NCBI RefSeq assembly: GCF_018332715.1
Contig: NZ_BOQP01000025.1
Span: 1 to 64,000, forward strand
Direction: 5' to 3'
DNA length: 64,000 bases
Origin: Winogradskya consettensis
Lineage (GTDB): Bacteria; Actinomycetota; Actinomycetes; Mycobacteriales; Micromonosporaceae
The notes beneath the pieces were generated by a model that worked only from the letters and a program-made list of their open reading frames with translations, did not search any database and was not told the origin of the DNA. Below are positions 1 to 7,583 of this stretch, piece by piece (the first letter of the stretch is position 1; each line of letters opens with the position of its first letter). Position numbers and translations under genes: made by a program.

Positions 1-72
1 CCGTCGCCATGCCGAGGGTTGAGCCCGTCGCCATGCCGAGGCTTGAGCCCGTCGCCATGCCGAGGCTTGAGC
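1..72. repeat. 24-bp tandem repeat, three copies
   Basis: Three nearly identical 24-bp units (each starting CCGTCGCCATGCCGAGG) occupy 1-24, 25-48 and 49-72. The first differs by one base. On the minus strand each unit reads as eight codons in the edge ORF. Further copies may lie left of the window. Confidence 0.9.
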
Positions 73-169
73 CGGGGTTGCCGGCCGTGCGGAAGCCCAA
101 GCCCGGGTTGCCGAAGCTCCGGGCGGGGAGGTCGCTCGTGCCGCCATCCGGGCAGGGCGGGAGGGTCAC
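1..169 (-). CDS. Partial ORF cut by left edge, coupled to FMN-binding gene
   Basis: An open frame begins with GTG at 169, whose TG pairs with the TGA stop of the FMN-binding gene (GTGA, 4-bp overlap), and runs without a stop to the window edge. It encodes about 56 residues, starting MTLPPCPDGG. The last third is a tandem repeat of the octapeptide GSSLGMAT. The 24-bp DNA unit keeps frame. The 4-bp overlap is typical of operon partners here, so the ORF is probably real. In other actinomycetes a flavocytochrome and FMN-binding protein are often followed by an ApbE-type FAD:protein FMN transferase, which would attach FMN to the neighbour; that identity is inference, since no ApbE motif lies in the visible part. 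Confidence 0.4.
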   Translation of the reverse strand, partial: MTLPPCPDGGTSDLPARSFGNPGLGFRTAGNPGSSLGMATGSSLGMATGSTLGMAT

Positions 170-705
170 GGGGTGGCCTTGTCGATGGCGGCCTGGAGGG
201 ATTTGACGTAGGACTCGGAGGTGAAGGTGGCTCCGGAGACGGCGTCGACGTCGGCGCTCTGGGCTTTGACCGTTTCCTCGTTGAGTTTTTTGATGGCCGG
301 GGGGTTGATGGTGGCGCTGTCGGCGGTGGTGGGGTAGGTGGCGTCGGCGGCGGTGATTTTGCCGCCGGTGATTTTGATGGAGACCTGGATGGTGCCGTAG
401 GGGTTCTTGGAGCCGGTGCCCTGGAAGACGCCGTTCTTGAGGCCTGAGCCGCCGGCCTCGCCCGAGGACGAGTCCTTGTCCGCTGAGGCGTCCTTGTCGG
501 AGGAGGATTCGGCGGCCTTGTCCGAGCCGCCCTTCTTCGAGGCCGATGGTTCTGGAGCGGCCGTGTCGTCCTGGCCGTTGCCGGAGAGGTCGATGGCGGG
601 GGGTGCGGCTGCGGTTACGGGCGGCGTGGAGACGCTCAGGCGGACGCCGATGATGAGGGCGGCTCCGGTGAGCGTTCCGACTGCTGCTGCGGTACTGCGT
701 CGCAT
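166..705 (-). CDS. FMN-binding domain protein, secreted or membrane-anchored
   Basis: A 179-residue protein with an N-terminal hydrophobic signal or anchor (residues about 8-32), an acidic Ser/Lys/Asp-rich linker (about 45-85) and a C-terminal FMN_bind domain. The domain contains DAVSGATFT near the C-terminus. In this family the Thr of the SGAT motif (near residue 160) carries FMN through a phosphoester bond added by ApbE. ATG 705 is preferred to GTG 708 because GGGAG sits about 6 bases upstream. The gene lies 16 bp downstream of the ferric-reductase-like gene on the same strand, so the pair probably passes electrons from cytoplasmic NAD(P)H through heme to extracytoplasmic flavin. The final acceptor is unknown. 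Confidence 0.85.
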   Translation of the reverse strand: MRRSTAAAVGTLTGAALIIGVRLSVSTPPVTAAAPPAIDLSGNGQDDTAAPEPSASKKGGSDKAAESSSDKDASADKDSSSGEAGGSGLKNGVFQGTGSKNPYGTIQVSIKITGGKITAADATYPTTADSATINPPAIKKLNEETVKAQSADVDAVSGATFTSESYVKSLQAAIDKATP

Positions 706-721
706 CACTTACTCCCAGGGC

Positions 722-2233
722 TCAGAATTCGAAGGGGTCGAGGTGCATCTGGCTGGCGGGCACGTCGAGTTCGTGCAGGGTCTGCACCGCGGCGCCGACC
801 AGGCCGGGTGGGCCGCAGAGGTAGACGTCGCGGCGGTTGACGTCGGGGACCAGGCCGAGGAGGCCTTCCGGGGTGAACAGGCGGCGGGGGCCCGGGTCGT
901 TGCGGGAGCCGACGATGTAGCGGACCCAGGCGTCGCGGCGTTCGGCGAGGTCTTCGAGTTCCTCGCGGAAGACGAGTTCGTCGGGGCGGCTGGCCCGGTA
1001 GATGACGATGGTGTCGGCGGGCATGTCCTCGAGCAGGGCGCGGATGGGGGCGATGCCGCTGCCGCCGGCGATCAGCAGGGCCCGGCGGCGGGTGCGGCGC
1101 TGGGCGGTGAAGGTGCCGAACGGGCCTTCCGCCCAGATGCGGGTGCCGGGGCGCATCTGCGCGAGCAGGGCCGTGTGGGCGCCGACCGCGGTGACGGTGA
1201 GGCGCAGCCACTGCGAGTTGGGGGCGGCGGAGAGGGAGAACGGGTGGGACTGCCACCAGCCGTTGCGGGTCATGAAGCGCCAGCGCATGAACTGGCCGGC
1301 CTTGGCGGGGAGTTTTTCGAGGTTGCGGCCGTCGATGTAGATCGAGAACGTGTTGGCACCCTCGGCGACCACCTCGGCGACGCGGAAGCCGTGCCGGGAG
1401 TTCAGCCAGAGGGGTTCGATCAGCCGGCCCCAGACCAGGGCGGCGATGACCAGGGCGCCCAGGCCGGGCCAGAAGATGTCGGCGAACTTGCCCGAGAGGT
1501 TGGCGCCCATCGCGACCTGGTGGCCGTAGCCGAGCAGGAGCACGAGGTATCCGGTCAGGTGGATCAGGTGCCAGAGCTCGTAGTTGAGCTTGTTGCGCAG
1601 CGTCCTGATCGAGATGAAGCTGATGAAGACGAGCAGGCCCGTGGCGACCGTGGCGCTGATCATGTTCGGGAAGGTCTTGATCATCGTGAGGCCCTGGTCG
1701 ACCACGCCAGTCTCGGCGGTCAGGGCGTACCCGTAAATGATGAAGACGACGTGGGCGCCGACCAGCACGACCAGTGATGTGCCGAGCCAGCGGTGCCAGC
1801 GCAGCAGGTCGCGGGCGCCGACCCACTCCTCCAGGAACGAGACGCGGCTCATCATCAGCAGCTGGATGAAGAGCACGTAACCGCCGGCTAGCCCGGTGAT
1901 CCGGCCGATCGCCATCATCAGGGTGGCCGTGTCGTTGACCGCGCCGGCCTCGGTCTCGAAGAGCCACAGCGCGAGGCTGGTGGCCAGACCGGCGAAGAAC
2001 AGCAGCACCGTGAGCAGCCGGTTGCCCGAGGTGGCCTCGGACGGCGGGCGGTCGTCGGTGGCGATGCTGGGGCCGGAGCCCTGCCAGCCCGTCGGATTCT
2101 CGGGCGCCTCGACGATGATGTCGCCGCGGGGCACACCCCGGTTGAGGCCGGGTTCATCCCAGAAGCCCGGAACCTCCCGGGGATCCCGGCCAGCACGCTG
2201 ATCCTCGAAGGTCTGGAACACCATCGACCTCAT
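722..2233 (-). CDS. Ferric reductase-like transmembrane flavocytochrome
   Basis: 503 residues. After about 85 soluble N-terminal residues come several membrane helices of the ferric-reductase-like/NOX fold, with His residues placed as heme ligands (LLRWHRWLG, GAHVVF, WHLIHLTGY, LGYGHQV). The C-terminal half is a ferredoxin-reductase-type module. It has the FAD-binding HPFSLS motif, a nucleotide-binding segment LLIAGGSGIAPIRALL and a terminal acidic-aromatic end. It should move electrons from NAD(P)H via FAD across two hemes. It is the first gene of an operon with the FMN-binding protein and the edge ORF. ATG 2224 is an alternative start. Family assignment is strong; substrate is not known. 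Confidence 0.85.
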   Translation of the reverse strand: MRSMVFQTFEDQRAGRDPREVPGFWDEPGLNRGVPRGDIIVEAPENPTGWQGSGPSIATDDRPPSEATSGNRLLTVLLFFAGLATSLALWLFETEAGAVNDTATLMMAIGRITGLAGGYVLFIQLLMMSRVSFLEEWVGARDLLRWHRWLGTSLVVLVGAHVVFIIYGYALTAETGVVDQGLTMIKTFPNMISATVATGLLVFISFISIRTLRNKLNYELWHLIHLTGYLVLLLGYGHQVAMGANLSGKFADIFWPGLGALVIAALVWGRLIEPLWLNSRHGFRVAEVVAEGANTFSIYIDGRNLEKLPAKAGQFMRWRFMTRNGWWQSHPFSLSAAPNSQWLRLTVTAVGAHTALLAQMRPGTRIWAEGPFGTFTAQRRTRRRALLIAGGSGIAPIRALLEDMPADTIVIYRASRPDELVFREELEDLAERRDAWVRYIVGSRNDPGPRRLFTPEGLLGLVPDVNRRDVYLCGPPGLVGAAVQTLHELDVPASQMHLDPFEF

Positions 2234-2357
2234 CCGCTCGGCAGTCGTCTTCGGCGTCAGCCACCCCCCAGCGGCCGACGTGACGACCGGATCTCGGCTG
2301 GCCGTCGAGGTGAAGTACGCGCAGACGTGCGGGAAGGCTCAATCGCGAGCCGAAAAA

Positions 2358-3335
2358 CTAGTTGTAGGAAATGATCTTCTCGATCAGCCCGGAACCGGGG
2401 AAGTCCATCATGATCGCGCCGGTCCGGGTGAGGCCGTGTCCCTCATTCAGGTAGATGAGCAGGAACGGATCCACGCCCTGCACGCCGAGCGCTCCGCCGG
2501 CGACCTGCTGGGGCTGCGCGAACAGGCTCGACCCGCTGCCGAAGTTGACGTAGAGCTTCGTGGGATCGCCCGCATTGGTGGTGTCGAGGAAACGGCGGAC
2601 CTGGTCCCGCTTGGTCGCGATCGCACCAATATTCGATACGGAGTAATTGTCCTGGATGTACGTCGACGAACCGTCCGTCCAGGTCGCGAATTGCGCCAGT
2701 CCGTAGTGCTCGATCGGGCTGCCGAACGCGCCGTGCATGACGGCCAGCACGACCTTGCCCCGGACGGCGCCCAGCGTCGGCGTCGGCGCGGCGGCCCCGC
2801 GGGTGACTGAGGGGGCCCAGAAGAGGCTGGAGGCGTACGAGTCGAAAATGTCCTGGAAGCTCTTCTGGCCGGACACGTCGGTGCAGGAGCCGAGCTCGCC
2901 GGTGCACTCCTGCTTCAACCGCATGATCACGGTCTCGGTGGGGTGCGCGGACAGGAAGGCCGACAGCGTGCCGAGGACGTCGGAGAAGTTGGCGTTCTGA
3001 TAGGTGGCGCCGTGGTGGATCGTGAACGTGTTCCCGCTGTTGACCCGGGCCCGGATGTCGATCATGCGGATGCCGGCGGTGAGCTGCCGCGCGAGCGTCC
3101 CCCCGCTGGCCCCGAAGTCCTCCTGCGTCTGGGTGAGCGAACCGCCGAAGATCGACATCGTCTCGTGCGTGCCCGGGATCGACAGGGCGGCGAGCGACTT
3201 GTTGTCCGGCACGTTCGCCAGCCAGTCGGGGTGATTCGCGGCACTGAGCGTCCGGTACGACGAGTCAGCGGCGAACGCTGCGCCCGGGAGGAAAAGGACG
3301 AAGGCCGCGATAAGTACGGCGAGGGCACGTTTCAT
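2358..3335 (-). CDS. Secreted phosphatidylinositol-specific phospholipase C-like enzyme
   Basis: 325 residues from ATG 3335, where a Sec signal peptide begins (MKRALAVLIAAFVLF, cleavage near AFA-AD). The frame extends upstream, but that part lacks signal-peptide character. The mature part has the PI-PLC X-domain pattern: SIPGTHETM with His57 as one catalytic histidine, GIRMIDIRAR, then TIHHG with His107/108 as the second, and ETVIMRLKQE. Bacterial PI-PLCs cleave phosphatidylinositol to diacylglycerol and cyclic inositol phosphate without calcium. The length matches bacterial PI-PLC. It is transcribed divergently from cobL across 66 bp and is probably monocistronic. Confidence 0.85.
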   Translation of the reverse strand: MKRALAVLIAAFVLFLPGAAFAADSSYRTLSAANHPDWLANVPDNKSLAALSIPGTHETMSIFGGSLTQTQEDFGASGGTLARQLTAGIRMIDIRARVNSGNTFTIHHGATYQNANFSDVLGTLSAFLSAHPTETVIMRLKQECTGELGSCTDVSGQKSFQDIFDSYASSLFWAPSVTRGAAAPTPTLGAVRGKVVLAVMHGAFGSPIEHYGLAQFATWTDGSSTYIQDNYSVSNIGAIATKRDQVRRFLDTTNAGDPTKLYVNFGSGSSLFAQPQQVAGGALGVQGVDPFLLIYLNEGHGLTRTGAIMMDFPGSGLIEKIISYN

Positions 3336-3401
3336 GCAGCGAAAGATATCGATCTTTGGGGTACGGGGGAAGAACGTGAAACGGCGGAAAGCTAACGTCA
3401 C

Positions 3402-4760
3402 GTGGTGACTGACAACCCCGCCGGGCTCACCGTGGTCGGCATCGGCGCCGACGGCTGGCCCGGATTGACGGGTACGGCCAGAGCAGCCCTCGAATCCGCC
3501 GAGGTCATCATCGGCAGCGACCGCCAACTCGCCCTCCTTTCAGCCGGCGAATCTGCGTGGTCGAACGCCGACCCCGATCAGCCGCCGAGCGAGCCGGGCC
3601 TGTCGCCGGGCGAGCCGGGCCTGTCGCCGGGCGAGCCGGGCCTGTCGCCGGGCGGGCCAGAGCTGTCGCCAAGCGGGCCAAGGCTGTCGCCGGGCGAGCC
3701 GAAGCTGCTCGTTGCGTGGCCGTCGCCCATGCTCCCCGCGATCCCCGGGTTACTCGAAGCCCACAGAAGGCGGCGGATCGCGGTACTGGCGAGCGGCGAC
3801 CCGATGTTCCATGGCATCGGCGCCACCCTCCGGCGATTCGCGGAAAACGTTCGAGTGATTCCGCACCCGTCGTCGGTGTCGCTGGCCGCGGCTCGGCTGG
3901 GCTGGCCGTTGGCTGATGTCGATCTGCTGAGTCTGGTGACGGCGCCGGTCGAGGAGCTGCACCCGCTTGTCCACCCGGGGCGCCGCATCCTCGTGCTCAG
4001 CCGCGACGAACACACTCCGGGCCAGGTCGCGGCCCTGTTGCAAGAGCGCGGCTATGCGGACAGCAAGGTCACCGTGCTCGCCCGGCTGGGTGCGCCGGAC
4101 GAAACGATCATCACGGGTACGCCCGGAGCGCTGGACGAGTCCGGAATTGATCCCCTCAACGTGGTCGCTGTCGAGTGCGGGGCCGGCGGGGCGGCGCGGG
4201 CGCGGGTGCCGGGGCTGCCCGATGACGCGTACGAGAGCGATGGTCAGCTCACCAAGCGTGAGGTTCGCGCGGTGACCCTGGCCCAGCTCGGACCCCAGCC
4301 CGGCGAGCTGCTCTGGGACATCGGGGCGGGTTCGGGCAGCGTGGGAATCGAATGGATGCGCGCACATCCGGCCTGTCGCGCGATCGCGATCGAGTCCGAT
4401 CCCGTGCGGGCGGGCCGGATTTCGGGCAATGCGCGCGCTCTGGGCGTACCCAAATTGGAAGTTGTTCTTGGCCGCGCGCCTGACGCCCTGACCGGATTGC
4501 GTGCGCCGGACGTGGTTTTCATCGGCGGCGGCGTCACGCGCGACGGGGTGCTCGAGGCGGCCTGGGACGCGCTGAAGAGCGGCGGACGGCTGGTCGCGAA
4601 CGCCGTGACGCTCGAATCGGAGGCCGTGCTCGCGGCCGGATATGCCAAGCTCGGCGGCGAGCTGACCAGGCTGGCAGTCAGCCGGGCGGCGCCGGTGGGC
4701 GGATTCACAGGCTGGCGGGCGATGATGCCGGTCACTATCTGGGCGGTGGTCAAGCCATGA
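3402..4760 (+). CDS. cobL: Precorrin-6Y C5,15-methyltransferase (decarboxylating), CbiE-CbiT fusion
   Basis: 452 residues. The N-terminal CbiE half has the tetrapyrrole methylase signature VVGIGADGWPGL and ASGDPMFHGIG. The C-terminal CbiT half has a Rossmann SAM site (LLWDIGAGSGSVGIEW) preceded by TKREVRA. The enzyme methylates precorrin-6Y at C5 and C15 and decarboxylates the C12 acetate, giving precorrin-8. A Pro/Gly/Ser-rich stretch (residues about 62-102) made of heptad repeats is inserted between the first helix and the second strand of CbiE; normal CobL proteins lack it. GTG 3402 is used as start, with GTG 3405 as an alternative. It overlaps cobM by 4 bp. Confidence 0.93.
   Translation: MVTDNPAGLTVVGIGADGWPGLTGTARAALESAEVIIGSDRQLALLSAGESAWSNADPDQPPSEPGLSPGEPGLSPGEPGLSPGGPELSPSGPRLSPGEPKLLVAWPSPMLPAIPGLLEAHRRRRIAVLASGDPMFHGIGATLRRFAENVRVIPHPSSVSLAAARLGWPLADVDLLSLVTAPVEELHPLVHPGRRILVLSRDEHTPGQVAALLQERGYADSKVTVLARLGAPDETIITGTPGALDESGIDPLNVVAVECGAGGAARARVPGLPDDAYESDGQLTKREVRAVTLAQLGPQPGELLWDIGAGSGSVGIEWMRAHPACRAIAIESDPVRAGRISGNARALGVPKLEVVLGRAPDALTGLRAPDVVFIGGGVTRDGVLEAAWDALKSGGRLVANAVTLESEAVLAAGYAKLGGELTRLAVSRAAPVGGFTGWRAMMPVTIWAVVKP
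3591..3716. repeat. 21-bp in-frame tandem repeat inside cobL
   Basis: Six units of 21 bp start at 3591, 3612, 3633, 3654, 3675 and 3696. Units 1-3 are almost identical (GAGCCGGGCCTGTCGCCGGGC, written in full length only once) and later ones have diverged. Each encodes a seven-residue block close to EPGLSPG. The unit length preserves the frame, and the insert lies in the CbiE domain. Confidence 0.9.
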
Positions 4761-5500
4761 CGATCCACTTCATCGGTGCGGGGCCCGGGGCCGCGGACCT
4801 GATCACCGTACGCGGCCAGCGCTTGATCGCGGAGTCACCGGTCTGCCTCTACGCGGGCAGCCTCGTGCCCCGGGAGCTGCTCGAAGTGTGCCCGCCCGGC
4901 GCGCGGCTGATCGACACCGCGAACCTCAACCTCGACGAGATCATCGCCGAGATGGCGCGGGCGACCGGGGCCGGTCAGGACGTGGCGCGGCTGCATTCCG
5001 GCGACCCGTCCGTGTTCAGCGCGGTCGCCGAGCAGATGCGCCGGCTCGACGAAATCCCGATCGCGTACGACGTGACCCCCGGCGTTCCGGCGTTCGCCGC
5101 GGCGGCGGCCTCGCTGGGCCGCGAGTTCACCGTGCCGTCCGTGGCGCAGACGGTGATCCTGACGCGTACGGCGGAGCGCGCCACCGCGATGCCGCCCGGC
5201 GAGGACCTGGCGACGCTGGGTGCCAGCCGGTCGACGATGGTGCTGCACCTCGCCGTTCAACGGATCGACGCGGTGGTGGCCGAGCTGCTGCCGAACTACG
5301 GCGCCGACTGCCCGGTCGCGGTGGTCGCGCGGGCCAGTCGCCCCGACGAGCAGATCGTGCGCGGCACTCTCGCCGACATCGCCGGCCAGGTACGCGCGGC
5401 GGGCATCAAACGCACCGCCGTGATCGTGGTCGGGGCGGCTCTCACGGCTTCGCAGTTCCCCGACAGCCATCTGTACTCGACCACGCGATGCCGGGACTGA
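4757..5500 (+). CDS. cobM: Precorrin-4 C11-methyltransferase
   Basis: 247 residues, a single tetrapyrrole methylase domain. It begins MTIHFIGAGPGAADLITVRG, with the glycine-rich loop of the family, and carries YAGSLVPRELLEVCP, LHSGDPSVFSAVAEQ and DVTPGVPAFAAAAASLG, all typical of CobM/CbiF. It transfers methyl from SAM to C11 of precorrin-4, giving precorrin-5. The ATG overlaps the cobL stop (ATGA), and the 3-prime end overlaps cobK by 13 bp, so the three genes are probably translationally coupled. Confidence 0.95.
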   Translation: MTIHFIGAGPGAADLITVRGQRLIAESPVCLYAGSLVPRELLEVCPPGARLIDTANLNLDEIIAEMARATGAGQDVARLHSGDPSVFSAVAEQMRRLDEIPIAYDVTPGVPAFAAAAASLGREFTVPSVAQTVILTRTAERATAMPPGEDLATLGASRSTMVLHLAVQRIDAVVAELLPNYGADCPVAVVARASRPDEQIVRGTLADIAGQVRAAGIKRTAVIVVGAALTASQFPDSHLYSTTRCRD

Positions 5501-6210
5501 GGGTTCTTGTCCTCGGCGGGACTACCGAGGGGCGGGCGCTGGCTCAACGCGTACCCGTGATCAGCTCTCTTGCCGGACGCACGTCCTCGCCGTTGCTTCC
5601 TCAGGGTGAGGTGCGGATCGGGGGGTTCGGCGGGGTCGCGGGCCTGGCCGACTATCTGCGGGCGGCGGGGATCGAGGCACTTGTGGACGCGACTCATCCG
5701 TTCGCCGCAACGATGACCTCGCATGCTGTTGCCGCGGCTGCGCTCACGGGCGTTCCGTTGCTGGTGCTGCGCCGGCCCGGGTTCAGCGCCGTTTCCGGTG
5801 ACGTCTGGCATCGCGTTCCGTCGCTGGGCGCGGCTGCTTCGGTGCTGCCCTCGCTGGGTTCACGCGTCTTCCTGACCACCGGGCGCCAGGGGCTTTCGAC
5901 GTTTGCTGATTTGTCGGGAATTTCGTTTCTGTCGCGGTCGGTGGAGGCGCCTGAGCCGCCGATGCCTTCCCGGCTGGACGTGATTCTGGACCGGGGGCCG
6001 TTCACGGTTGCCGGGGAGCGGGAGTTGCTGCGGGAGCATCGCATCGACGTACTGGTCACGAAGGACAGTGGTGGTGGCACTGCGAAGCTGGACGCCGCGC
6101 GGGCCGAGGGAGTGCCGGTCGTGATGGTGGACCGGCCGCCCCTGCCCGAGGGCGTCGCGACGGCCGCCACCGTCGACGACGCCGTCAGCTGGCTTGGGTC
6201 TCGGTCCTGA
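5488..6210 (+). CDS. cobK: Precorrin-6A reductase
   Basis: 240 residues from ATG 5488 (MPGLRVLVLGGTTEGRALAQ), inside the end of cobM. The same frame is open much further upstream, but that part is antisense-like and has no homology. The N-terminal GGTTEGRAL motif, DATHPFAATMTSHA, LTTGRQGLSTF and VTKDSGG are diagnostic of CobK/CbiJ. The enzyme reduces precorrin-6A to precorrin-6B (6Y) with NADPH, just before CobL acts. It is the last gene of the cobL-M-K unit, and its stop overlaps the convergent DUF6114 gene by 26 bp. Confidence 0.94.
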   Translation: MPGLRVLVLGGTTEGRALAQRVPVISSLAGRTSSPLLPQGEVRIGGFGGVAGLADYLRAAGIEALVDATHPFAATMTSHAVAAAALTGVPLLVLRRPGFSAVSGDVWHRVPSLGAAASVLPSLGSRVFLTTGRQGLSTFADLSGISFLSRSVEAPEPPMPSRLDVILDRGPFTVAGERELLREHRIDVLVTKDSGGGTAKLDAARAEGVPVVMVDRPPLPEGVATAATVDDAVSWLGSRS

Positions 6211-6715
6211 TCCCGGGTTCCGGCTCTCCCGTGGGTTCCGGCGCTCCCGCCTGCCGACGGGATTCCTCGGGTCTATCGGGCGACCGGGATTCGTTGGATG
6301 ACCGGGATTCGTTGGGCGACGGGGACTTGTGGGGTGACCGGGATTTGTGGGGCGACCGGGATTTGTGGGGCGACCGGGATTTGTCCGGGGACCAGGCGAA
6401 GGCGAGTGAGACGCCGATCAGGCCGAGGATGAGGCCGAGGAAGAATCCGCCCAGGTTCGAGGTCAACCATGAGGTGAGCGTGAGCACCGCGGCGACCGAA
6501 GCGTAGAACAGTCGCTGGGCCGGGCTGACGATCAGCAGTACCCCGCAGATCAGCAACACCAGCGGCACTATGTAGCCGATCATTCCCTGCATTCCGACGT
6601 GGAGAACTACCGGCAGCGGGGCTTTCACTGTCAGCAGGATCTCCGCGCCGGCCAGGGTGACGAACAGTCCTCCCCAGAACGGCCGGGCGTGCCGCCGGGA
6701 CCACCAGGCGGACAT
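6185..6715 (-). CDS. DUF6114-like membrane protein with repeat tail
   Basis: 176 residues. About 110 N-terminal residues form four hydrophobic segments (starting near FWGGLFVTLAGAEILL, GYIVPLVLLICGVLLIV, LFYASVAAVLTLTSW and FFLGLILGLIGVSLAFAW), the layout of actinobacterial DUF6114. The C-terminal tail is Lys/Arg/Ser/Pro-rich and made of hexapeptide repeats near RSPHKS. Family members are regularly encoded next to DUF6230 proteins, as here (1 bp apart, DUF6230 first), and have no known function. The positively charged tail is probably cytoplasmic. The 3-prime end overlaps cobK. Confidence 0.75.
   Translation of the reverse strand: MSAWWSRRHARPFWGGLFVTLAGAEILLTVKAPLPVVLHVGMQGMIGYIVPLVLLICGVLLIVSPAQRLFYASVAAVLTLTSWLTSNLGGFFLGLILGLIGVSLAFAWSPDKSRSPHKSRSPHKSRSPHKSPSPNESRSSNESRSPDRPEESRRQAGAPEPTGEPEPGIRTETQAS
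6282..6389. repeat. 18-bp in-frame tandem repeat in DUF6114 gene
   Basis: Six units of 18 bp start with GACCGG at 6282, 6300, 6318, 6336, 6354 and 6372, with a partial seventh at 6390. The middle units read GACCGGGATTTGTGGGGC. On the minus strand each encodes six residues close to KSRSPH. Confidence 0.9.
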
Positions 6716-6716
6716 C

Positions 6717-7349
6717 TCAGCACCCGGTGCTGGTGAACGTCATCCGCAGATGCGGCAGGGTGAACCGGGCCGCCGTCGTGGCGTAGTTGTTCTGCCGCAG
6801 GTTGGCGATGTCGACCGTGTCGGCCTGCTGGCCGAAGACTCCCTCGCCGCCCTTGATATAGCCGCCGGCCGGATCCCGCACCTTGTTGAAGGTGCTCGCG
6901 TCCCCGCCGATGTCGATGCTCCTGAAGTCGGCGTCGCCGGAGATCAGGTCCGAGTCGACGACGAGGCTGTCGGCCTTGACCGGGGTGTCGCCGTCGCCCG
7001 CGGTGATTTTCAGATACATGCCGCCGAGCGAGACGCTCTGGCACAGCTTGGTGAGTTCGGCCTTGTCGATAGCCGAGACGATCACGACGACCTGGCCGCC
7101 GGTGTCGCCCTGATTGGGGCTGTTCTCGATCATCGAGTCCAGGGTCGCGAATTGCTCGAAGCCGTCGCCGTGCAGGTGCGTCGCGGTCACCACGAACGGC
7201 ATTCCCGAGATCGAGAAATTGGCGGCGAGCACACCCTGCGCGGTCAGCGCGAACAGGGCCGTGGTGGTCCCGGTGAGGAGTGCGAGCATCCCGGCGAATC
7301 GCTTCCAGCGAACTCCGCCCGCGGGTTTACCAGTGTTTGCTGTGGACAT
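6717..7349 (-). CDS. DUF6230 family secreted or anchored protein
   Basis: 210 residues. A basic N-terminus (VRWKRF) and one hydrophobic segment (AGMLALLTGTTTALFAL, residues about 19-40) precede an extracytoplasmic domain with ANFSISGMPFVVTATHLHGDGF and a C-terminal TFTSTGC. This matches the actinobacterial DUF6230 family, sometimes annotated cholesterol esterase without support. AAGGAG about 9 bases before the ATG supports the start. It lies directly upstream of DUF6114, and the pair recurs in streptomycetes and Micromonosporaceae, suggesting a two-part envelope complex of unknown function. Confidence 0.75.
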   Translation of the reverse strand: MSTANTGKPAGGVRWKRFAGMLALLTGTTTALFALTAQGVLAANFSISGMPFVVTATHLHGDGFEQFATLDSMIENSPNQGDTGGQVVVIVSAIDKAELTKLCQSVSLGGMYLKITAGDGDTPVKADSLVVDSDLISGDADFRSIDIGGDASTFNKVRDPAGGYIKGGEGVFGQQADTVDIANLRQNNYATTAARFTLPHLRMTFTSTGC

Positions 7350-7497
7350 AGGGCCACTCCTTGATCGACATATCCATGGGCCTTGGCGCCATAGCTGAGC
7401 GTCAATGTCGGTCAGGCGAAGTTACTGCTCGGTAAGCATCGGGTCAAGGGGTAGGAACGCGGCCATGCAAGTCCTGCGATGTTAAGTATTCGCGTCC

Positions 7498-7527
7498 TTG
7501 ACGTTAAGTCGGCGATGGGTCTATAAA
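7498..7527 (+). promoter_or_regulatory. Promoter of secreted protein gene
   Basis: TTGACG at 7498-7503 and TATAAA at 7522-7527 are separated by 18 bp, about 57 bp upstream of the GTG start. GTTAAGT occurs twice as a direct repeat, beginning at 7481 and 7503, one copy overlapping the -35 end. This could be an activator or repressor site. AAGGAGAT precedes the gene. Confidence 0.5.
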
Positions 7528-7583
7528 CCGACAAGCTGGGCGTCGGTGTCGGTTCCACTCCCGCCCCGCAAAGGAGATCCACA

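Noticed and set aside
407..1777. 456-codon frame on the plus strand over the flavocytochrome operon
   Set aside because: Opposes two well-supported genes and has no domain.
3591..3716. Possible CRISPR array
   Set aside because: Units are adjacent with no unique spacers, encode peptide repeats in frame, and no cas genes are present.
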